NCBI RefSeq assembly: GCF_003688285.1
Contig: NZ_RCNT01000004.1
Location: 274,092-338,091, forward strand
Reading direction: 5' to 3'
DNA length: 64,000 bases
From: Rhodophyticola porphyridii
GTDB lineage: Bacteria > Pseudomonadota > Alphaproteobacteria > Rhodobacterales > Rhodobacteraceae
Shown piece by piece: positions 12,866-21,800 of this stretch. Under the pieces are notes generated by a model. That model searched no databases and was not told the DNA's origin. It worked only from the letters and a program-made list of their open reading frames with translations. The position numbers and the translations under genes were made by a program. Numbering within the stretch: position 1 is the stretch's first letter; the number at the start of each line of letters is the position of its first letter.

Positions 12866-13399
12866 TTAGCCATCCTCGCCCGGGTCCGCAAGACCTTCCG
12901 GCGACGACTGATGCCGCTTGATCCGGGTGATCAGAACATCGCCGTTCCTCGCCGGATTGCGGCGTTTGACATTGACCTTTCCAAGGGGCGGCACGACCAA
13001 ATCCTTGCCGCTGTCGAGCGCCTTGCCAAGCTCTTCAAGGACCAGTTCCACCACGATCCGCAAATCGCTCCGCTTCATCGCGGAGCGGGCCGCGACCGCC
13101 GCAAGCAGATCGCCGCGCTTGAACTTCTCGCTGCCTGTCCCTCCGGCGCCGGTTTCCGCACCGGCCTCCTCCGCGACCGGCTCGGCCTCAGGGGGCGCTT
13201 CGGCCACGGCAGTGGCGTCTGCCGCTGCCCCCGCCGCACCCCGCGTCGCGTTGTACGCCACATTATGCGCAGGGGGCTCGGCCTCCGTCTCCGCCGCGGG
13301 GACAGCCGCGGCTGCGGGGCCCTTCGGTGCGGATCTTGCGGTTTTCGTGCGCCGCCGCCCTGCGGGTGTGGACTTGCGTGGCTTGCTGCTCGTGGCCAT
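12866..13399 (-). CDS. HU-family DNA-binding protein with long N-terminal tail
   Basis: A 177-residue protein in two parts. Residues 1-90 are low complexity: a basic Ser/Arg/Lys stretch (KPRKSTPAGRRRTK) followed by an Ala/Glu-rich acidic stretch. The C-terminal 85 residues show the HU/IHF pattern (FKRGDLLAAVAARS, VLEELGKALDSGKDLVVPPLGKVNVKRRNP). The DNA-binding arm appears shorter than in canonical HU. It probably acts as a nucleoid-associated protein; the bipartite tail is reminiscent of histone-like tails. It stands alone between tRNA-Val and lon. Confidence 0.8.
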   Translation of the reverse strand: MATSSKPRKSTPAGRRRTKTARSAPKGPAAAAVPAAETEAEPPAHNVAYNATRGAAGAAADATAVAEAPPEAEPVAEEAGAETGAGGTGSEKFKRGDLLAAVAARSAMKRSDLRIVVELVLEELGKALDSGKDLVVPPLGKVNVKRRNPARNGDVLITRIKRHQSSPEGLADPGEDG

Positions 13400-13616
13400 G
13401 AGCTGGCCCCCTGTTCATTGTTGCAACTCAGGAAACAGCCTAGCGGTCCTTTGCACAGCCGTCAAAAGAACAACCGGGACAATCCCTGAACCCATGGCGC
13501 CACTTGCGGCTGTCCTCTCCCGGTGACGGCAAGCCCGGCTTCCCCTGCGCAAACCCCTATCCCGGGTGCTTCGACACGGCCCGGGACACGGCGCCGCGCG
13601 CCTGCGGGGCAAAGAA

Positions 13617-13648
13617 AAAAGCGTGCCGGGAAGACCGGGCACGCTTTT
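13617..13648 (-). terminator. Rho-independent terminator of lon
   Basis: AAAAGCGTGCC pairs with GGCACGCTTTT around a ten-base loop. On the minus strand the stem is followed by six T residues. It lies 25 bases past the lon stop. Confidence 0.88.
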
Positions 13649-13673
13649 CGCAGTCACATATCCGTCGCGGTGG

Positions 13674-16079
13674 TCAATGCGCCACGGTCGCACCGCCGCC
13701 CGGGCTTTCCAGCGCGGCCTTGGCCGCGGCGGCTTCCTCGGCCGCCTCATCCCATTCCACGGGCTCCGGCTGCTCGATCAGCGCGTGACGCAGGACCTCG
13801 GTCACATGGCCAACAGGGATGATCTCCAGCCCCGCCTTCACGTTATCCGGGATCTCGGGCAGGTCCTTCGCATTCTCCGCCGGGATCAGAACGGTCTTGA
13901 TCCCGCCCCGCAGCGCGGCGAGCAGCTTTTCCTTCAGCCCGCCGATGGGCAGGACATTGCCGCGCAGCGTCACCTCGCCAGTCATCGCGATATCCTTGCG
14001 AACCGGGATCTGGGTCAGCACCGACACGATGGAGGTCACCATCGCCACGCCGGCGCTCGGCCCGTCCTTGGGCGTGGCCCCCTCGGGCACGTGGACATGG
14101 ATGTCGAGCTTGTCGAATTTCGGCGGTTTCACCCCGATGCTCGGGCTGATCGACCGCACGAAGGACGACGCCGCATCGATGGATTCCTTCATCACATCGC
14201 CCAGCGTGCCGGTTGTCTTCATCCGGCCCTTGCCCGGCAGGCGCAGTGCCTCGATCGACAGAAGATCACCGCCCACCGATGTCCAGGCCAGCCCGGTGAC
14301 CACACCGATCTGGTGGTCCTCCTCGGCCAGTCCGAACTTGTAGCGGCGCACGCCCAGCATGTCTTCCAGCTTGTCCGGCGTCACGGTCACGCTCTTCGCG
14401 GCGCCGCGCACGATGGTGGTCACCGCCTTGCGTGCCAGCTTGGCGATCTCGCGCTCAAGGTTCCGCACACCCGCTTCCCGGGTGTAGTAGCGGATCACAT
14501 CGGTCAGCGCCGCGTCGGTCAACTCGAACTCGTCCTTTTTCAGACCGTGGTTCTTGACCTGCTTGGCCACCAGATGCTGTTTCGCGATCTCGCGCTTCTC
14601 GTCCTCGGTATAGCCCGCCAGCGGAATGATCTCCATCCGGTCCAGCAGCGGCCCCGGCATGTTGTAGGAGTTGGCCGTGGTCAGGAACATCACGTTCGAG
14701 AGGTCGTACTCCACCTCCAGATAGTGATCGACGAAGGTCGAGTTCTGTTCCGGGTCCAGCACCTCCAGCATGGCGCTGGCCGGGTCGCCCCGGAAATCCT
14801 GACCCATCTTGTCGATCTCATCGAGCAGGATAAGCGGGTTCGTGGTTTTCGCCTTCTTCAGCGCCTGGATGATCTTGCCCGGCATGGAGCCGATATAGGT
14901 CCGGCGGTGTCCACGGATTTCGCTTTCATCGCGTACGCCGCCCAGCGAGATGCGGATGAACTCGCGCCCCGTGGCCTTGGCGACCGATTTGCCGAGGCTG
15001 GTCTTGCCCACGCCCGGCGGCCCGACCAGACACAGGATCGGCCCTTTCAGCTTTTTCGAACGCTGCTGCACGGCGAGATACTCGACGATGCGTTCCTTGA
15101 CCTTTTCAAGACCGTAATGATCGTCATCGAGGATCTTCTCCGCCCGGCCCAGATCCTTCTTCACGCGGGATTTCACGCCCCACGGGATCGACAGCATCCA
15201 GTCGAGGTAATTGCGCACCACGGTCGCCTCGGCGCTCATCGGGCTCATGCTCTTGAGCTTCTTGATCTCGCCTTCGGCTTTCTCGCGCGCCTCCTTGGAC
15301 AGCTTGGTCTTGGCCACCCGCTCTTCCAGCTCGGCCACTTCGCCCGCGCCATCCTCGCCATCGCCCAGCTCCCGCTGGATCGCCTTCATCTGTTCGTTGA
15401 GGTAATATTCCCGCTGCGTGCGCTCCATCTGGCTCTTCACACGGGTCTTGATCTTCTTTTCCACCTGCAGCACGGACATTTCGCCCTGCATCAGGCCAAA
15501 CACCTTCTCCATCCGCTCGCCCACATCGAGCGTTTCCAGAAGTTCCTGCTTCCGGCTCACCTCGATGCCCAGATGGCCCGACACCAGATCGGCCAGCTTG
15601 GCGGGGTCCTGCGTTTCCGCAACCGAACTCAGCGCCTCTTCGGGGATGTTCTTCTTGACCTTCGCATAGCGTTCGAACTCCTCGCCCACCGTGCGCAGCA
15701 GCGCCGAGACGGTCGCCTCGTCACCGGGGCTTTCGGCAAGCGGCGTCACGCGCGCCTCGAAAAACTCGGGATTGTCGACGAAACCGGCGATCCGCACCCG
15801 CGCGCGCCCCTCGACCAGTACCTTTACGGTGCCGTCGGGCAGCTTCAGCAGTTGCAGCACATTGGCCAGCACACCAATTTCATAGATCCCGTCAGCGCTC
15901 GGGTCGTCGACACCGGGGTCGATCTGCGCCGACAGCAGGATCTGCTTGTCATCCGCCATCACCTCTTCCAGCGCGCGCACCGATTTTTCCCGGCCCACGA
16001 AAAGCGGCACCATCATATGCGGGAACACCACGATATCGCGCAGCGGCAGGACGGGATATGTCGTCTGATTATCTGGCAT
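13674..16079 (-). CDS. lon: Endopeptidase La (Lon protease)
   Basis: An 801-residue ATP-dependent protease that degrades misfolded and regulatory proteins (in alphaproteobacteria including DnaA, CcrM and SciP). The N-terminal substrate domain begins [14 protein letters not shown], the AAA+ Walker A GPPGVGKT is at 353-360, and the C-terminal protease has catalytic Ser675 in KDGPSAGVA and the Lys in GGLKEK at about 716. Length is normal. Terminator at 13617-13648. Its presence with ctrA and sciP in one window is notable because both lie within the Lon-linked cell-cycle circuit. Confidence 0.97.
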   Translation of the reverse strand: MPDNQTTYPVLPLRDIVVFPHMMVPLFVGREKSVRALEEVMADDKQILLSAQIDPGVDDPSADGIYEIGVLANVLQLLKLPDGTVKVLVEGRARVRIAGFVDNPEFFEARVTPLAESPGDEATVSALLRTVGEEFERYAKVKKNIPEEALSSVAETQDPAKLADLVSGHLGIEVSRKQELLETLDVGERMEKVFGLMQGEMSVLQVEKKIKTRVKSQMERTQREYYLNEQMKAIQRELGDGEDGAGEVAELEERVAKTKLSKEAREKAEGEIKKLKSMSPMSAEATVVRNYLDWMLSIPWGVKSRVKKDLGRAEKILDDDHYGLEKVKERIVEYLAVQQRSKKLKGPILCLVGPPGVGKTSLGKSVAKATGREFIRISLGGVRDESEIRGHRRTYIGSMPGKIIQALKKAKTTNPLILLDEIDKMGQDFRGDPASAMLEVLDPEQNSTFVDHYLEVEYDLSNVMFLTTANSYNMPGPLLDRMEIIPLAGYTEDEKREIAKQHLVAKQVKNHGLKKDEFELTDAALTDVIRYYTREAGVRNLEREIAKLARKAVTTIVRGAAKSVTVTPDKLEDMLGVRRYKFGLAEEDHQIGVVTGLAWTSVGGDLLSIEALRLPGKGRMKTTGTLGDVMKESIDAASSFVRSISPSIGVKPPKFDKLDIHVHVPEGATPKDGPSAGVAMVTSIVSVLTQIPVRKDIAMTGEVTLRGNVLPIGGLKEKLLAALRGGIKTVLIPAENAKDLPEIPDNVKAGLEIIPVGHVTEVLRHALIEQPEPVEWDEAAEEAAAAKAALESPGGGATVAH

Positions 16080-16541
16080 CTTGCCTTCCTTGTTCTTGGC
16101 AAGAGGGCACGGGACCCTGACTTGGCAGCAATCCTCCTGGCCCTCTCCGGATCAGAAGGTCTTAATCTGGGGCACCCGGTGGGCAAATTCAAGCACATCC
16201 GGGGCGCGATACTTAATGCAACCTGCACAGCCATGGAGGCTGGCACAAGGCAAGATTTGCCTTCTCCACCTGGAATAACCGCAAAATGTGGCGGTTTGCG
16301 GGGCATCGGGACGGCCTGACCGGGGCGCGGCGGAAGCCGCCCGCGACGGGCCCGCCGCGATTTCCGCGGCCTCCGACCATCCCGGTATGCGGCCATGGAG
16401 CGCGCCGACCGCCACGCCTTTCGAATTGCCGAAGGCGTCTTCCCCGAAATGCAGCGCTATTCATTCGGCAATTGTTAATTTCCCGAAACTCTATAGCGTG
16501 AGATTACCCGGTATCGTCATTCCCATGAAAGGGCCCCGAAT
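16080..16541. other. 462-base intergenic region with a long-loop inverted repeat
   Basis: No convincing gene lies between the divergent lon and TenA-like starts. A perfect ten-base inverted repeat, AATTGCCGAA (16424-16433) and TTCGGCAATT (16464-16473), with a 30-base loop sits about 70 bases before the TenA-like ATG. I saw no thiamine-pyrophosphate riboswitch signature. GC-rich minor hairpins occur around 16310-16380. Confidence 0.4.
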
Positions 16542-17297
16542 ATGCGTGGTAATCGCCGTCTGTCCGATATTTCCGATATCATCGAAAAACATCAGCTCTC
16601 CACCGCGCCGCCACCGGCGGATTCTCTGTTCTGGAAAATGTGGAACGGGGTGCAGGATGTGGCAACCGATACGCTTGCCCTCCCCTATCTTCAGGGGATC
16701 AACGCCGGCACGCTCGATCCCAATCAATATGGCGGCTACAACGTGGCCGATGCCTATTACTGTTTCGAAGGCGCCGACGCCTATCAGACCGCGGTATCCA
16801 AGACCACGCCCAACACGCCGCTGAATGCCTTCCTGAGCAAGAAACTGGCCGGATATCAAAGATATAATGCCACGTTTCCAGATACTTGGCATGTCTCCTC
16901 CGCCGCCTCCGTCACGCCGCCGCAGGTCACGAAGGATTACGCCGAATACGAAGGCAACGTGGCGGCCCAGCTCGATCCGATCTATTGCCTGATCGTCATG
17001 ATCCCGTGCGAATATCTCTGGGCATGGCTTGCCGGCCAGATGAACCCGCCGCAGCCCACGAATGTGTATGGCGAATGGATCACCGAAAACAACGATCCCT
17101 CTGGCGCTTATGCCATGGGCAATTTCCTCGACAGCTACATGACCCAGAATCCGGGCGTCGTGGATCCGCCCTATGCGCAGCTGATTTACGGTTTCGCCCA
17201 GATTTACGAGTATCAGAATTTCGCCGCCGCGACGGGAACCCAACCCAATGACGCGGCGCATTACGGGATCGGCAAGCCGGCCATTCCGCCCAGCTAG
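16542..17297 (+). CDS. TenA-like (heme-oxygenase fold) protein
   Basis: A 251-residue, probably cytoplasmic protein. The pattern [12 protein letters not shown]...YNVADAYYC near residues 45-75, a central [11 protein letters not shown] and YGEWI resemble TenA/thiaminase II proteins of the heme-oxygenase-like superfamily, which hydrolyse or salvage pyrimidine moieties of thiamine. The protein is longer than TenA (about 220) and I cannot confirm the catalytic Glu/Cys set, so a thiamine role is unproven. It is monocistronic, and its stop overlaps that of the convergent tgt (CTAG serves both). Confidence 0.6.
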   Translation: MRGNRRLSDISDIIEKHQLSTAPPPADSLFWKMWNGVQDVATDTLALPYLQGINAGTLDPNQYGGYNVADAYYCFEGADAYQTAVSKTTPNTPLNAFLSKKLAGYQRYNATFPDTWHVSSAASVTPPQVTKDYAEYEGNVAAQLDPIYCLIVMIPCEYLWAWLAGQMNPPQPTNVYGEWITENNDPSGAYAMGNFLDSYMTQNPGVVDPPYAQLIYGFAQIYEYQNFAAATGTQPNDAAHYGIGKPAIPPS

Positions 17298-18424
17298 AGC
17301 GGCTCGATATCGCCCTGGGCGCGGAGCGCGTGGAAATCCGCCTCCCATGCCTCGAACCTGTCCGCGGCGATCGCGCCGCGGATCCCGGCCATAAGCTCCT
17401 GATAGTAATGCAAGTTGTGCCATGTCAGCAGCATCGAGCTTATGATCTCGCCTGCCCGGAACACGTAATGCAGATAGGCGCGGCTGTACTGCGAGCAGGC
17501 CGGGCAGCTGCAGGCCTCGTCCAGCGGCCTCGGATCGTCGGCATGGCGTGCGTTCTTGATGTTCACGACCCCGCGCCGGGTAAAGGCCTGCCCCGTCCGC
17601 CCGGAGCGGGACGGCAGGACGCAGTCCATCATGTCGATCCCGCGTTTCACCGCGCCCACGATATCGTCCGGCTTGCCGACCCCCATCAGATAGCGGGGCC
17701 TGTCCTCGGGCAGCATGCCGGTCGCGAAGTCGAGACAGTCGAACATCGCCTCCTGCCCCTCGCCCACGGCCAGACCGCCCACCGCGTAGCCGTCGAACCC
17801 GATGCGTTTCAGCGCCTCGGCGCTCTCCTCGCGCAGATCCCGCTCAAGGCCGCCCTGCTGAATGCCGAACAGCGCATGGCCGGGCCGGTCGCCGAACGCG
17901 TCGCGCGACCGCACCGCCCAGCGCATCGACATCCGCATGCTCTCCGCGATCCGGGTGCGATCCGCGGGCAGGGCCGGGCATTCGTCGAAACACATCACGA
18001 TATCCGAGCCCAGAAGCGTCTGGATCTCGATCGACCGTTCCGGGCTCAACATATGTTTCGACCCGTCGATATGCGATTTGAAGCGGACGCCCTCTTCGGT
18101 CAGCTTGCGCAGATCGGCCAGACTCATCACCTGAAATCCGCCGCTGTCGGTCAGGATCGGCCGCTCCCAGTTCATGAACCGGTGCAGGCCACCCAGCGCC
18201 GCGATCCGCTCCGCCCCCGGGCGCAGCATGAGATGATAGGTATTGCCCAGAATGATATCAGCTCCGGTCGCGCGCACGGACTCCGGCATCATCGCCTTGA
18301 CCGTCGCCGCGGTGCCCAGCGGCATGAAGGCGGGTGTGCGGATCTTGCCGCGCGGGGTGGACATCTCGCCGACGCGCGCGTCGCCGCTGGTTGCACTCAC
18401 GGAGAAGGTAAATCGATCAGACAT
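17294..18424 (-). CDS. tgt: Queuine tRNA-guanosine transglycosylase
   Basis: A 376-residue enzyme that exchanges G34 for preQ1 in GUN-anticodon tRNAs, first of the tRNA-level steps of queuosine synthesis. Visible are the substrate-pocket [11 protein letters not shown], the loop [15 protein letters not shown], the catalytic-region DCVLPSR and the zinc-binding CSCPAC followed by a distal His (TWHNLHYY). The ATG at 18424 gives the normal length; the open frame to 18472 is ignored. The next enzyme, queA, is also in this window (39977). Confidence 0.96.
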   Translation of the reverse strand: MSDRFTFSVSATSGDARVGEMSTPRGKIRTPAFMPLGTAATVKAMMPESVRATGADIILGNTYHLMLRPGAERIAALGGLHRFMNWERPILTDSGGFQVMSLADLRKLTEEGVRFKSHIDGSKHMLSPERSIEIQTLLGSDIVMCFDECPALPADRTRIAESMRMSMRWAVRSRDAFGDRPGHALFGIQQGGLERDLREESAEALKRIGFDGYAVGGLAVGEGQEAMFDCLDFATGMLPEDRPRYLMGVGKPDDIVGAVKRGIDMMDCVLPSRSGRTGQAFTRRGVVNIKNARHADDPRPLDEACSCPACSQYSRAYLHYVFRAGEIISSMLLTWHNLHYYQELMAGIRGAIAADRFEAWEADFHALRAQGDIEPL

Positions 18425-18509
18425 CCGGTCCCGATACGCCCAAGCTCGCGACTTGCCAAGACCGGTTTGCACCGGTGGCCGATCCCGGCCATGGCGTGGG
18501 GCGGCGCGA

Positions 18510-18530
18510 ATTGATATACTATTGATATAC
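18510..18530. repeat. Tandem ATTGATATAC direct repeat
   Basis: Two copies of ATTGATATAC with an 11-base period (18510-18519 and 18521-18530) lie between the divergent tgt and sufT genes, about 95 bases before the sufT ATG. The repeat spacing of one helical turn suits a regulator site or overlapping -10 elements; no specific factor can be named. Confidence 0.5.
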
Positions 18531-18624
18531 CCCGGGCCTCCGCGAGGGCGGTCAACACACCCTTTACGGGCCCGGTTCCAATCCTTATATCTTCTGTCAA
18601 GAATAGCGCAGTGAAGGTCGCCCC

Positions 18625-18987
18625 ATGCCCCAGACCCAAGAGCATCTTGAAGGTACGCCGCTGATCAGGCCGTCAAGCACCGATCACCCGCTCTACGACA
18701 GCGTGGTGGAGGCATGCCGATCCGTCTATGACCCTGAAATTCCGGTGAATATCTACGATCTCGGTCTGGTTTACACGGTCGATATCGGGGCCGAGAACGA
18801 TGTCGAGATCATCATGACGCTCACCGCGCCCGGCTGCCCCGTGGCCGGCGAGATGCCCGGCTGGGTGGCCGATGCCATCGAGCCGCTCGACGGGGTCAAG
18901 ACCGTCAATGTGCAACTCACCTGGGAACCGCCCTGGGGTATGGACATGATGAGCGACGAAGCCCGGCTCGAACTCGGGTTCATGTAG
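18625..18987 (+). CDS. sufT: SUF-associated Fe-S assembly factor (SufT/DUF59)
   Basis: A 120-residue cytoplasmic MIP18-family protein that helps mature Fe-S proteins. The core reads [17 protein letters not shown], then [10 protein letters not shown] (with the conserved Cys) and VQLTWEPPW. An N-terminal extension of about 25 residues is typical of the proteobacterial form. No sufBCDS genes are in the window; instead a SufA-type carrier follows about 1.1 kb downstream, with a LysR gene and a small antisense ORF between them. Confidence 0.9.
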   Translation: MPQTQEHLEGTPLIRPSSTDHPLYDSVVEACRSVYDPEIPVNIYDLGLVYTVDIGAENDVEIIMTLTAPGCPVAGEMPGWVADAIEPLDGVKTVNVQLTWEPPWGMDMMSDEARLELGFM

Positions 18988-19140
18988 TTAAAACAACCGC
19001 TTACGCAGTACGGCCCAGAGGCGCGAGACCCTTCGCGGCCGCAACTCCATTTGCATTTTTGCAAATGCCATCTGTTCTTTGCGATATTCCGTCAGGCACT
19101 GATCTTCGATATAAACGGGTCTGACAATGGGCATCATCAT
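18988..19140 (-). CDS. Hypothetical 50-residue basic protein
   Basis: A short ORF beginning MMMPIVRPVYIEDQ and ending LRKRLF, with a very good ribosome site (GAGGAGG) before the triple ATG. The C-terminal 20 residues are strongly basic. Its stop directly abuts the sufT stop (convergent). It is divergent from a LysR gene across 86 bases, the classical layout of a LysR regulator and its target. No family recognised. An internal palindrome (19049-19066) lies within the coding region. Confidence 0.55.
   Translation of the reverse strand: MMMPIVRPVYIEDQCLTEYRKEQMAFAKMQMELRPRRVSRLWAVLRKRLF
19049..19066. repeat. Palindrome ATTTGCA-TTTT-TGCAAAT and its distant inverted copy
   Basis: A perfect seven-base inverted repeat inside the 50-residue ORF. 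Thirteen bases of it (minus strand ATTTGCAAAAATG, 19054-19066) recur exactly on the plus strand at 19217-19229, where they include the LysR start codon. The two copies bracket the divergent promoter region and could be paired binding sites for the LysR protein. Confidence 0.45.
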
Positions 19141-19226
19141 AGCCTCCTCGTCTTGAGTTACGAGACAGATCTATGCTGCCGCTGCATGCCCAGGCAGGCT
19201 CCAAAACCGCGACTGGATTTGCAAAA

Positions 19227-20087
19227 ATGAACACACAGCCTCATTGGGACGATTACGCCTATTTTGCGGCCGTGGCCCGATCGGGCGGCATCGCGCGCGC
19301 AGCCGAAAGCTGCGGCGTCAGCACCGCCACGCTCAGCCGCCGGATGCGCGCGTTCGAGGCCCGGCTGGGCCGCCGTCTGTTCCTGCACGGCACCTCCGGC
19401 TATACGCTGACCGCCGAGGGCCGGGCGCTATGGGAAAAGACCAGAAAGATGGAGGCGGCGGCGGCCGATGTTTCAAGATGGTCCAAGAAAACAAAGGGTT
19501 CCGTGCCGGTCCGCATCTCCGCCGGCACATGGACCGCGCTCCATATCTCTGAACGGTTGAGCGATATCTGGACGCCCGATGACATCTGGCTGCCCGAGTT
19601 CATTCATTGCGAGCTGCCCATGGATATCGCCCGGCGCGAGATCGATATCGGCATCCGCAACCGCCGCCCCGAACAGCCATGGCTGGCCGGGCAACGGGTC
19701 GGCACCACCGAATTCGCGATCTATGGCGCCAGTGAATCGGTAACAGGCTGGATCGGCCCCTCCTTCGACGCCGCCGCGACCCGCTCGGCCCAATGGGTCG
19801 AGTCGAATTACGGCGCGCAGATCGTAACCCGCTCGAATCTCCCGATTTTCTCCTATCAGATGGCCCGGGCCGGGGTGGGCCGCGTGGTCCTGCCCCTGCC
19901 CGTCGGCGACGGCGCGCCCGGGCTCATGCGCCTTTCCGAGCCGATCGAGGAGCTTCGCATGGAACGCTGGCTGGTCAGCCATCACGAAGGCCGGTTCGAG
20001 CCGCCGGTGCGGGCCGCGCTGACCGCGCTTGCGGCCTTTTTCACATCCGCGCCCGCGACACTTGAGGAAACGGCTCCGGTCGCCTAG
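19227..20087 (+). CDS. LysR-family transcriptional regulator
   Basis: A 286-residue regulator: N-terminal winged helix (WDDYAYFAAVARSGGIARAAESCGVSTATLSRRMRAFE split over residues 6-43) followed by a substrate-binding domain. The frame is open from 19173 but the ATG at 19227 gives the standard N-terminus. It is divergent from the 50-residue ORF. Its position between sufT and sufA separates genes that usually stand close together, which suggests insertion into an ancestral cluster; no DNA evidence of mobility is seen. Confidence 0.92.
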   Translation: MNTQPHWDDYAYFAAVARSGGIARAAESCGVSTATLSRRMRAFEARLGRRLFLHGTSGYTLTAEGRALWEKTRKMEAAAADVSRWSKKTKGSVPVRISAGTWTALHISERLSDIWTPDDIWLPEFIHCELPMDIARREIDIGIRNRRPEQPWLAGQRVGTTEFAIYGASESVTGWIGPSFDAAATRSAQWVESNYGAQIVTRSNLPIFSYQMARAGVGRVVLPLPVGDGAPGLMRLSEPIEELRMERWLVSHHEGRFEPPVRAALTALAAFFTSAPATLEETAPVA

Positions 20088-20117
20088 ATTGTACCCGTAA
20101 CGCGAAGGAGCAGGACC

Positions 20118-20483
20118 ATGTTCGGCATCCCCGGAAAACAGGCGGTCAGCATGACCCCCGCAGCCTCGAAACAGATCGCCAAGCTGATGACACGCGATAA
20201 CCATCAGGGTTTGCGCATCGGTGTGAAAAAGGGCGGCTGCGCCGGTATGGAATACACCATGGATTACGTCACCGAGGTCGATCCTCATGACGAAGTGGTG
20301 GAACAGGATGGTGCCCGTGTGATGATCGCGCCCATGGCGCAGATGTTCCTCTTCGGGACCGAGATCGACTACGAGGTGTCGCTTCTCGAATCCGGCTTCA
20401 AATTCCGCAATCCCAACGTCACCGACGCCTGCGGCTGTGGCGAGTCGATCAAATTCGACGAGGCGCTCGGCAAGACCGCATGA
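20118..20483 (+). CDS. sufA: A-type Fe-S carrier (SufA/IscA family)
   Basis: A 121-residue protein of the HesB/IscA family that carries Fe-S clusters to apoproteins. The three family cysteines are present: one in KKGGCAGMEY and two in the C-terminal DACGCGES. AAGGAG precedes the ATG. Its stop overlaps the next gene's ATG (ATGA), indicating coupling to tfoX-N. SufA versus IscA cannot be separated on sequence; the sufT neighbour favours SufA. Confidence 0.92.
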   Translation: MFGIPGKQAVSMTPAASKQIAKLMTRDNHQGLRIGVKKGGCAGMEYTMDYVTEVDPHDEVVEQDGARVMIAPMAQMFLFGTEIDYEVSLLESGFKFRNPNVTDACGCGESIKFDEALGKTA

Positions 20484-20803
20484 GCGTTTCCGATGCGGAT
20501 ATCGCCTTCGCATTGGAATTGTTCGACGATCTCGGCCCCCTGACCACGCGCAAGATGATGGGCGGGCTGTGCCTGTACCGCGATGGTACGATCTTCGCGG
20601 TCGTTCACGCGGACGGCTCCATCTGGATCAAGGGCGCAGGTGCGTTTCAGGATATGCTTGACGCCCGGGGCCTTACCCGCTGGACCGGCACCAGCAAGAC
20701 CGGCAAGACCACCGCAATGCCCTATTGGAGGCTGCCCGATGCGATGCTGGACAATGCGGAGGCCGCGACCGGTCTTGCGCGCGAGGCGCTTGGCCATCTG
20801 TGA
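20480..20803 (+). CDS. TfoX N-terminal domain protein
   Basis: A 107-residue protein equal to the N-terminal domain of TfoX/Sxy alone. The pattern FDDLGPLTTRKMMGGLCLYRDG and WTGTSKTGKTTAMPYWRLPD is typical. Full-length TfoX governs competence in gammaproteobacteria; the stand-alone domain has no assigned function. It overlaps the sufA stop by four bases, so co-expression is likely. Confidence 0.88.
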   Translation: MSVSDADIAFALELFDDLGPLTTRKMMGGLCLYRDGTIFAVVHADGSIWIKGAGAFQDMLDARGLTRWTGTSKTGKTTAMPYWRLPDAMLDNAEAATGLAREALGHL

Positions 20804-20938
20804 TCCCGCAGTCTCCGTTTTTCCGGCCTGTCGGCCCAGCCCTCTGCCTGCGGGCGATAGCCCAAGAGCGTGCCGGCGGTTGTTGACGCCTCGCCCGCCT
20901 CTTGTCATCTCCTGTCTGACATCAAAAGGAACCCCATC

Positions 20939-21685
20939 ATGACACGCCGCAAGCTTGCCGCCGGAAATTGGAAGATGAACGGGCTGAACGCCGATCTGAC
21001 GGAACTGGAGGGGCTTCCATCCGTCAGCCGGGCCGAAGTGCTGATCTGCCCGCCCGCCACGCTGATCGAGCGGATGGCGCGGAAAACCTCCTCCGTCTCC
21101 GTGGGCGGTCAGGATTGCCACCCGGCCCGAAGCGGTGCGCATACCGGTGATGTTTCCGCCCGGATGCTGGCCGATGCCGGGGCGACCCATGTCATCCTCG
21201 GCCATTCCGAACGTCGTCAGGACCACGGAGAAACGGACGCGCTTGTCCGCAGCAAGATCAAGGCCGCCTGGAACGCGGATCTGCGCGCGATCCTGTGTAT
21301 CGGAGAGACAGAAGGACAGTATAAGGCGGGCGAGACACTGGAAGTCCTGCGCGGTCAACTGGCCGGTTCCCTGCCAGATGGAACAAGCCCGGACAACCTG
21401 ATCGTGGCCTATGAACCGGTCTGGGCGATCGGTACGGGGTTGGTGCCGACAATGGCCGAGATCAGGGATGTTCACGCCTTCCTTCGCGCCGAACTGACGG
21501 CCCGGTTCGGGGCCGATACCGGCGACGGTATCCGGCTTCTCTACGGGGGCTCGGTCAAACCGGGAAATGCAGCCGAGATTTTCGCCGTGCCGGATGTGGA
21601 TGGCGCGCTTGTCGGGGGCGCATCCCTCAAGGCCGACGATTTCGGAGAGATTATCAAGGCGCTGGAGGCCGCGGCGGCGGCCTGA
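20939..21685 (+). CDS. tpiA: Triose-phosphate isomerase
   Basis: A 248-residue glycolytic enzyme that interconverts glyceraldehyde-3-phosphate and dihydroxyacetone phosphate. Catalytic Lys12 (GNWKMNG), His89 (LGHSERR) and Glu159 ([11 protein letters not shown]) are all present, with the phosphate-binding [10 protein letters not shown] near the C-terminus. The ATG at 20939 follows AAAAGGA; the frame is open from 20870 but the extra residues do not belong to the family. Confidence 0.97.
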   Translation: MTRRKLAAGNWKMNGLNADLTELEGLPSVSRAEVLICPPATLIERMARKTSSVSVGGQDCHPARSGAHTGDVSARMLADAGATHVILGHSERRQDHGETDALVRSKIKAAWNADLRAILCIGETEGQYKAGETLEVLRGQLAGSLPDGTSPDNLIVAYEPVWAIGTGLVPTMAEIRDVHAFLRAELTARFGADTGDGIRLLYGGSVKPGNAAEIFAVPDVDGALVGGASLKADDFGEIIKALEAAAAA

Positions 21686-21800
21686 CGCCCGGGCGCGTTC
21701 ATTTCTTGCATCCCTCAGTATGCGCGCTAAAACAGTGCCCAAGTGGGTTGGACCGGGCGCATGAGGCACCCGGCCTTTCACATGGGGAGGATACAAAAAA

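Noticed and set aside
13566..16319. 917-codon plus-strand frame antisense to lon
   Set aside because: Shadow frame with His/Arg/Leu composition; lon is unambiguous.
16080..16541. Possible TPP riboswitch before the TenA-like gene
   Set aside because: The conserved CUGAGA and ACCUGA elements are not present.
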